Source: Stichopus chloronotus (lineage: Eukaryota > Echinodermata > Holothuroidea > Aspidochirotida > Stichopodidae). From it: DNA of 64,000 nucleotides. Both the position numbers and the translations under genes were made by a program. Positions 62,001 to 64,000 of the stretch are shown here, piece by piece; positions within the stretch are counted from its first letter, which is position 1, and the number at the start of each line of letters is the position of its first letter. The notes beneath the pieces were generated by a model that saw only the letters and a list, made by a program, of their open reading frames with translations, ran no database searches and was not told where the DNA came from. The DNA is taken from positions 3,800,820 to 3,864,819 of the forward strand of contig CM037843.1 of the NCBI GenBank assembly GCA_021234535.1. Reading direction: 5' to 3'.

Positions 62001-63292
62001 GAGGATTTGATAGTATCACAAAATTGATGTTAGAAGTGTATTATCTCTAATGTTGATAGTTAACCACCTGATGGGTAGTTGATTAATCCACCAGCTGTTG
62101 TCACAATTACTGAGATTAATCAACGACAGTGCAAGAGAGTCAGATATTCCATTTTTATGGCCGACACACTGCTTTTGTGTAAGCCTGGCAAATTGCTTTG
62201 TAACACAGTGGTTGATTTAGCTTTTTCCATCCAGAAATCCCAGGTTTTAGCAACTTGTGAAGTATAAATTCGATAAGTGGCGGTTACTAAATGATAACTG
62301 CTTATATTGCTACCTCAACATGAATTTGAGGTACCTTTTAATGACCAGCAATAACATGTCAGTTGCTTACAAATCCTATCTTCTCTAACTGATGTTGCCA
62401 CCCATCAGTCTATTTGGGAAGTAATTCACAATAATTTTTCAAGACTGATTTCCAGTGTGAATTTGGAATACAACAAGGACACATTGGCAAGTTGGACATT
62501 ATTGTTTCATTAAATGAGAATTGTTTGACAGATATCATGATTAGTTGAAATGTTTCTTCACCCCTTCACTTTTTAATACCAGTTCGCTTGTAACGTCTCC
62601 AATCCAGTGGATTGTACTAAACAAAGTTGTGATCTTGGTACGATGTCATCCTTAAAAGCAGCCAAGACTTTGATCCATTTGTGTATGCCTCTTTTTTCAA
62701 CTACTCTGCATTATGCACTATCAAATCTTGATATGTTGTTTGGAATAGGCAATTATGTGTTCATTTCTTGCCATGAAAGCCAACCAGATGTTTCGTAATT
62801 TGATTTAGTTATCCATTCTTTAAACACAATTGTTTGATGATTCATGCCTCCTTTGGGGCTACATCTCTCGTCTGCACCCTTGTGGCTAAACAAAAGTAGG
62901 ACGTAGGTGCGCCTCTATATTGTTTCCATCCTCCCTATGCCATCCTCTTATTACTGTTATTATTCCATAAAGCAATTCTCCTATACAAAGCTCATCCTTA
63001 GCTTGGTAGTCATTCCCTCTGATATTTTCTATCCTTTGCTACTCCAGCTATGCCCAAAGAGGGAGTCCAGGATTACTCCGCCTACAAGGGAAGGTCCAGT
63101 TCTTCATCCTCTCGCAGCCGTTCCAAGTCCCCGGTGGATTCCGGACAAGTCACGTTCATAACCAGCTTTGGAGGGGAGGAAGAAAAGAAGGCTAAAGCGC
63201 CACTATCGACAAAGAAAGATGGTGCCAAGGCATCAAAGAAGAAGACTTCAACTACGGCCGCCGCACTGAGTAGTAGCAGTAAAACACGGTCG
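53077..63292 (+). CDS. CLASRP: CLK4-associating serine/arginine-rich protein (partial, 3' end outside)
   Basis: CLASRP is a nuclear SR-related protein linked to CLK kinases and alternative splicing. Nine exons are visible: 53077-53175, 55198-55295, 56823-57001, 57832-57910, 58468-58601, 59267-59363, 60279-60357, 61675-61757, 63048-63292. Phases agree through exon 9's start. The protein begins MWAEARRQEKKIRGIMVDYK, then MMPWQGDNTNMIDRFDVRAH, CNYERYRILVQN, ISEEQC, AAIGFTYEDST, an acidic Ser/Glu stretch, DIDVEIEVAEL, a Lys/Glu coiled stretch, then YSGRKSRRERRALIEKRLRE and an RS start with VTFITSFGG. All of these follow the vertebrate order. Exon 4 acceptor sequence is tandemly duplicated in intron 3. 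Exon 9 appears to carry one extra base near 63070. The main RS domain and stop codon lie beyond the visible exons. Confidence 0.94.
54885..55130 (+). repeat. Dispersed repeat family R3, copy 2 (CLASRP intron 1)
   Basis: It starts with AAAGGGAAAATGCAGTCACC, followed by GTGATATCATTTTTGTTGTTGAA and a TTCAAAATAAAT tail, as at 7725-7870. An insertion of about 70 bases separates the last blocks. Confidence 0.6.
55553..55640. repeat. Short tandem repeat of GTCATAAAGGTA-type units
   Basis: Units such as AAAATTGTCATAAAGGTA, CAGAAAGGTA and GTCATAAAGGTAAAATTGTC are repeated several times in CLASRP intron 2. Confidence 0.75.
57431..57870 (+). repeat. Three tandem copies of a 150-bp unit spanning the CLASRP exon 4 acceptor
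   Basis: Units start at 57431, 57581 and 57730, each with TAATGGCAGAtTCTTG. Each ends with the branch/pyrimidine region, TTTGTATTTGC, and the first 30 or so bases of exon 4 (GTCAGTGAAgaACAGTGCTTAAAGC). Only the third copy continues into exon 4 proper. In copy 1 the acceptor AG is mutated (TTGCTG). In copy 2 the AG is intact, but the copied exon has TGA in frame after six codons. Confidence 0.92.
60640..61065 (-). repeat. Dispersed repeat family R2, copy 3, inverted (CLASRP intron 7)
   Basis: Read on -, it shows the CTCACAGATAGAAATTCCGTTA, ATGTTTGTGGACAATAAGACAGG and TTTGATGAG/ATGTTTATTGATGAGA blocks found at 5830-6171, in the same relative order. Confidence 0.5.
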
Positions 63293-64000
63293 GTATGGTT
63301 GTCGTTTTTTTTCTCTGCTCCACCTTTTTACTGTCAATCTTCATCACCCACAGCTTGACTTGTATTGCTTCTTGCATATGGGGAGAACAGACAAAGTTAT
63401 GGGGTAACATATCACTTTGACGTCATCAAGTGTCACATGGCTTACTAAAAACTTTTAGGTAACTGTTCTGTATCGTGCATGACCACTTTGGATGGTCACT
63501 TTGATTGAAGCATTTTACTTCAGCGTACACAACAATTTCAAGGCCCAGAATTTGACAGAAATAGGTAAATATAATGTTTTCCTGTAGACATGTGTCTGGT
63601 CCAATTTTGTCCTCTTGGTTTGTGGTTTCTTTTGATTCTTTTTAGTTAATTTTGGTGTTTGGTTAATTTTGCATTTCATTGACATTAAGTTTGATGATAC
63701 CTTTCACCATTATTCCTCAGAACTCACTTTTGTTTGATTCATCATTGGTATCTTATCTATTGACTTTTCAAGTCACTTAAAACCCAGCTAAACCCATAAC
63801 AACTTGATCCATTCTTAGTTTGTTGTGTTGGACGTTTTCATCTCTTTTGGCAGATCCCCCCATAGTGTCCAACTTTTATGTGTCCTGGGAGTTTTTTTGG
63901 TTCTGCACCATGTCAACGTTCACAGTCAAGTCATATCTTTTCTTTGAATGCACTGTTTCACGTTAAAGTGTTGCGCTCTGCCGTTGATCCATAATCCAAT
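63293..64000. other. Downstream part of CLASRP, no exon recognised
   Basis: After the donor TCG|GTATGG at 63293 I see no further RS-rich exon before the window ends, so this is probably intron 9. It contains one isolated TGACGTCA at 63418-63425. Confidence 0.5.

Noticed and set aside
1..64000. CRISPR arrays, bacterial operons, tRNA or rRNA genes
   Set aside because: The tandem repeats seen are eukaryotic mini- and microsatellites; no cloverleaf or rRNA block was recognised by eye, though a covariance-model scan would be needed to exclude tRNAs.

Overview
This window is nuclear DNA of an animal. Protein-coding exons are short and separated by AT-rich introns with GT-AG boundaries. Intergenic DNA is full of short non-autonomous repeats, long G or C homopolymers and microsatellites. 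Sialic-acid metabolism (NANP), the protein sequences and frequent TAGGCCTA palindromes suggest a marine invertebrate deuterostome. An echinoderm is my best guess; this is inference and no species can be named.

Four conserved genes were reconstructed exon by exon with matching splice phases. NANP (N-acylneuraminate-9-phosphatase) lies on + at 2635-4741 with two exons. DPP3 (dipeptidyl peptidase III) lies on - with 16 coding exons from 31728 down to 9615 and about 724 residues. NAA20 (NatB catalytic subunit) lies on + at 39563-43632 with six exons and 175 residues. CLASRP (CLK4-associating SR-related protein) lies on + from 53077, with nine exons visible up to 63292; its 3' part runs off the window.

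Two less familiar genes are supported. One, on - at 36040-34749, encodes a 224-residue protein with an N-terminal membrane anchor that I do not recognise. The other, on + at about 20361-20938, encodes a small cysteine-rich protein with a CXC (tesmin/TSO1-like) zinc domain. It lies inside DPP3 intron 6 and within a 4.36-kb segment bounded by diverged inverted repeats, so it looks like the gene of a DNA transposon or a gene captured by one.

The rest is repeats. There is a 389-bp hAT-like element with a perfect 8-bp target duplication (37045-37433), four copies of a MITE of about 240 bp with CTCATCACCCC ends, and further dispersed families. CLASRP carries a tandem duplication that copies the 3' splice site and start of exon 4. 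DPP3 exon 13 has a splice acceptor made of a tetranucleotide microsatellite. Single extra bases break the frame once in DPP3 exon 6 and apparently once in CLASRP exon 9. The genes are housekeeping and functionally unrelated; no operon-like logic is expected.
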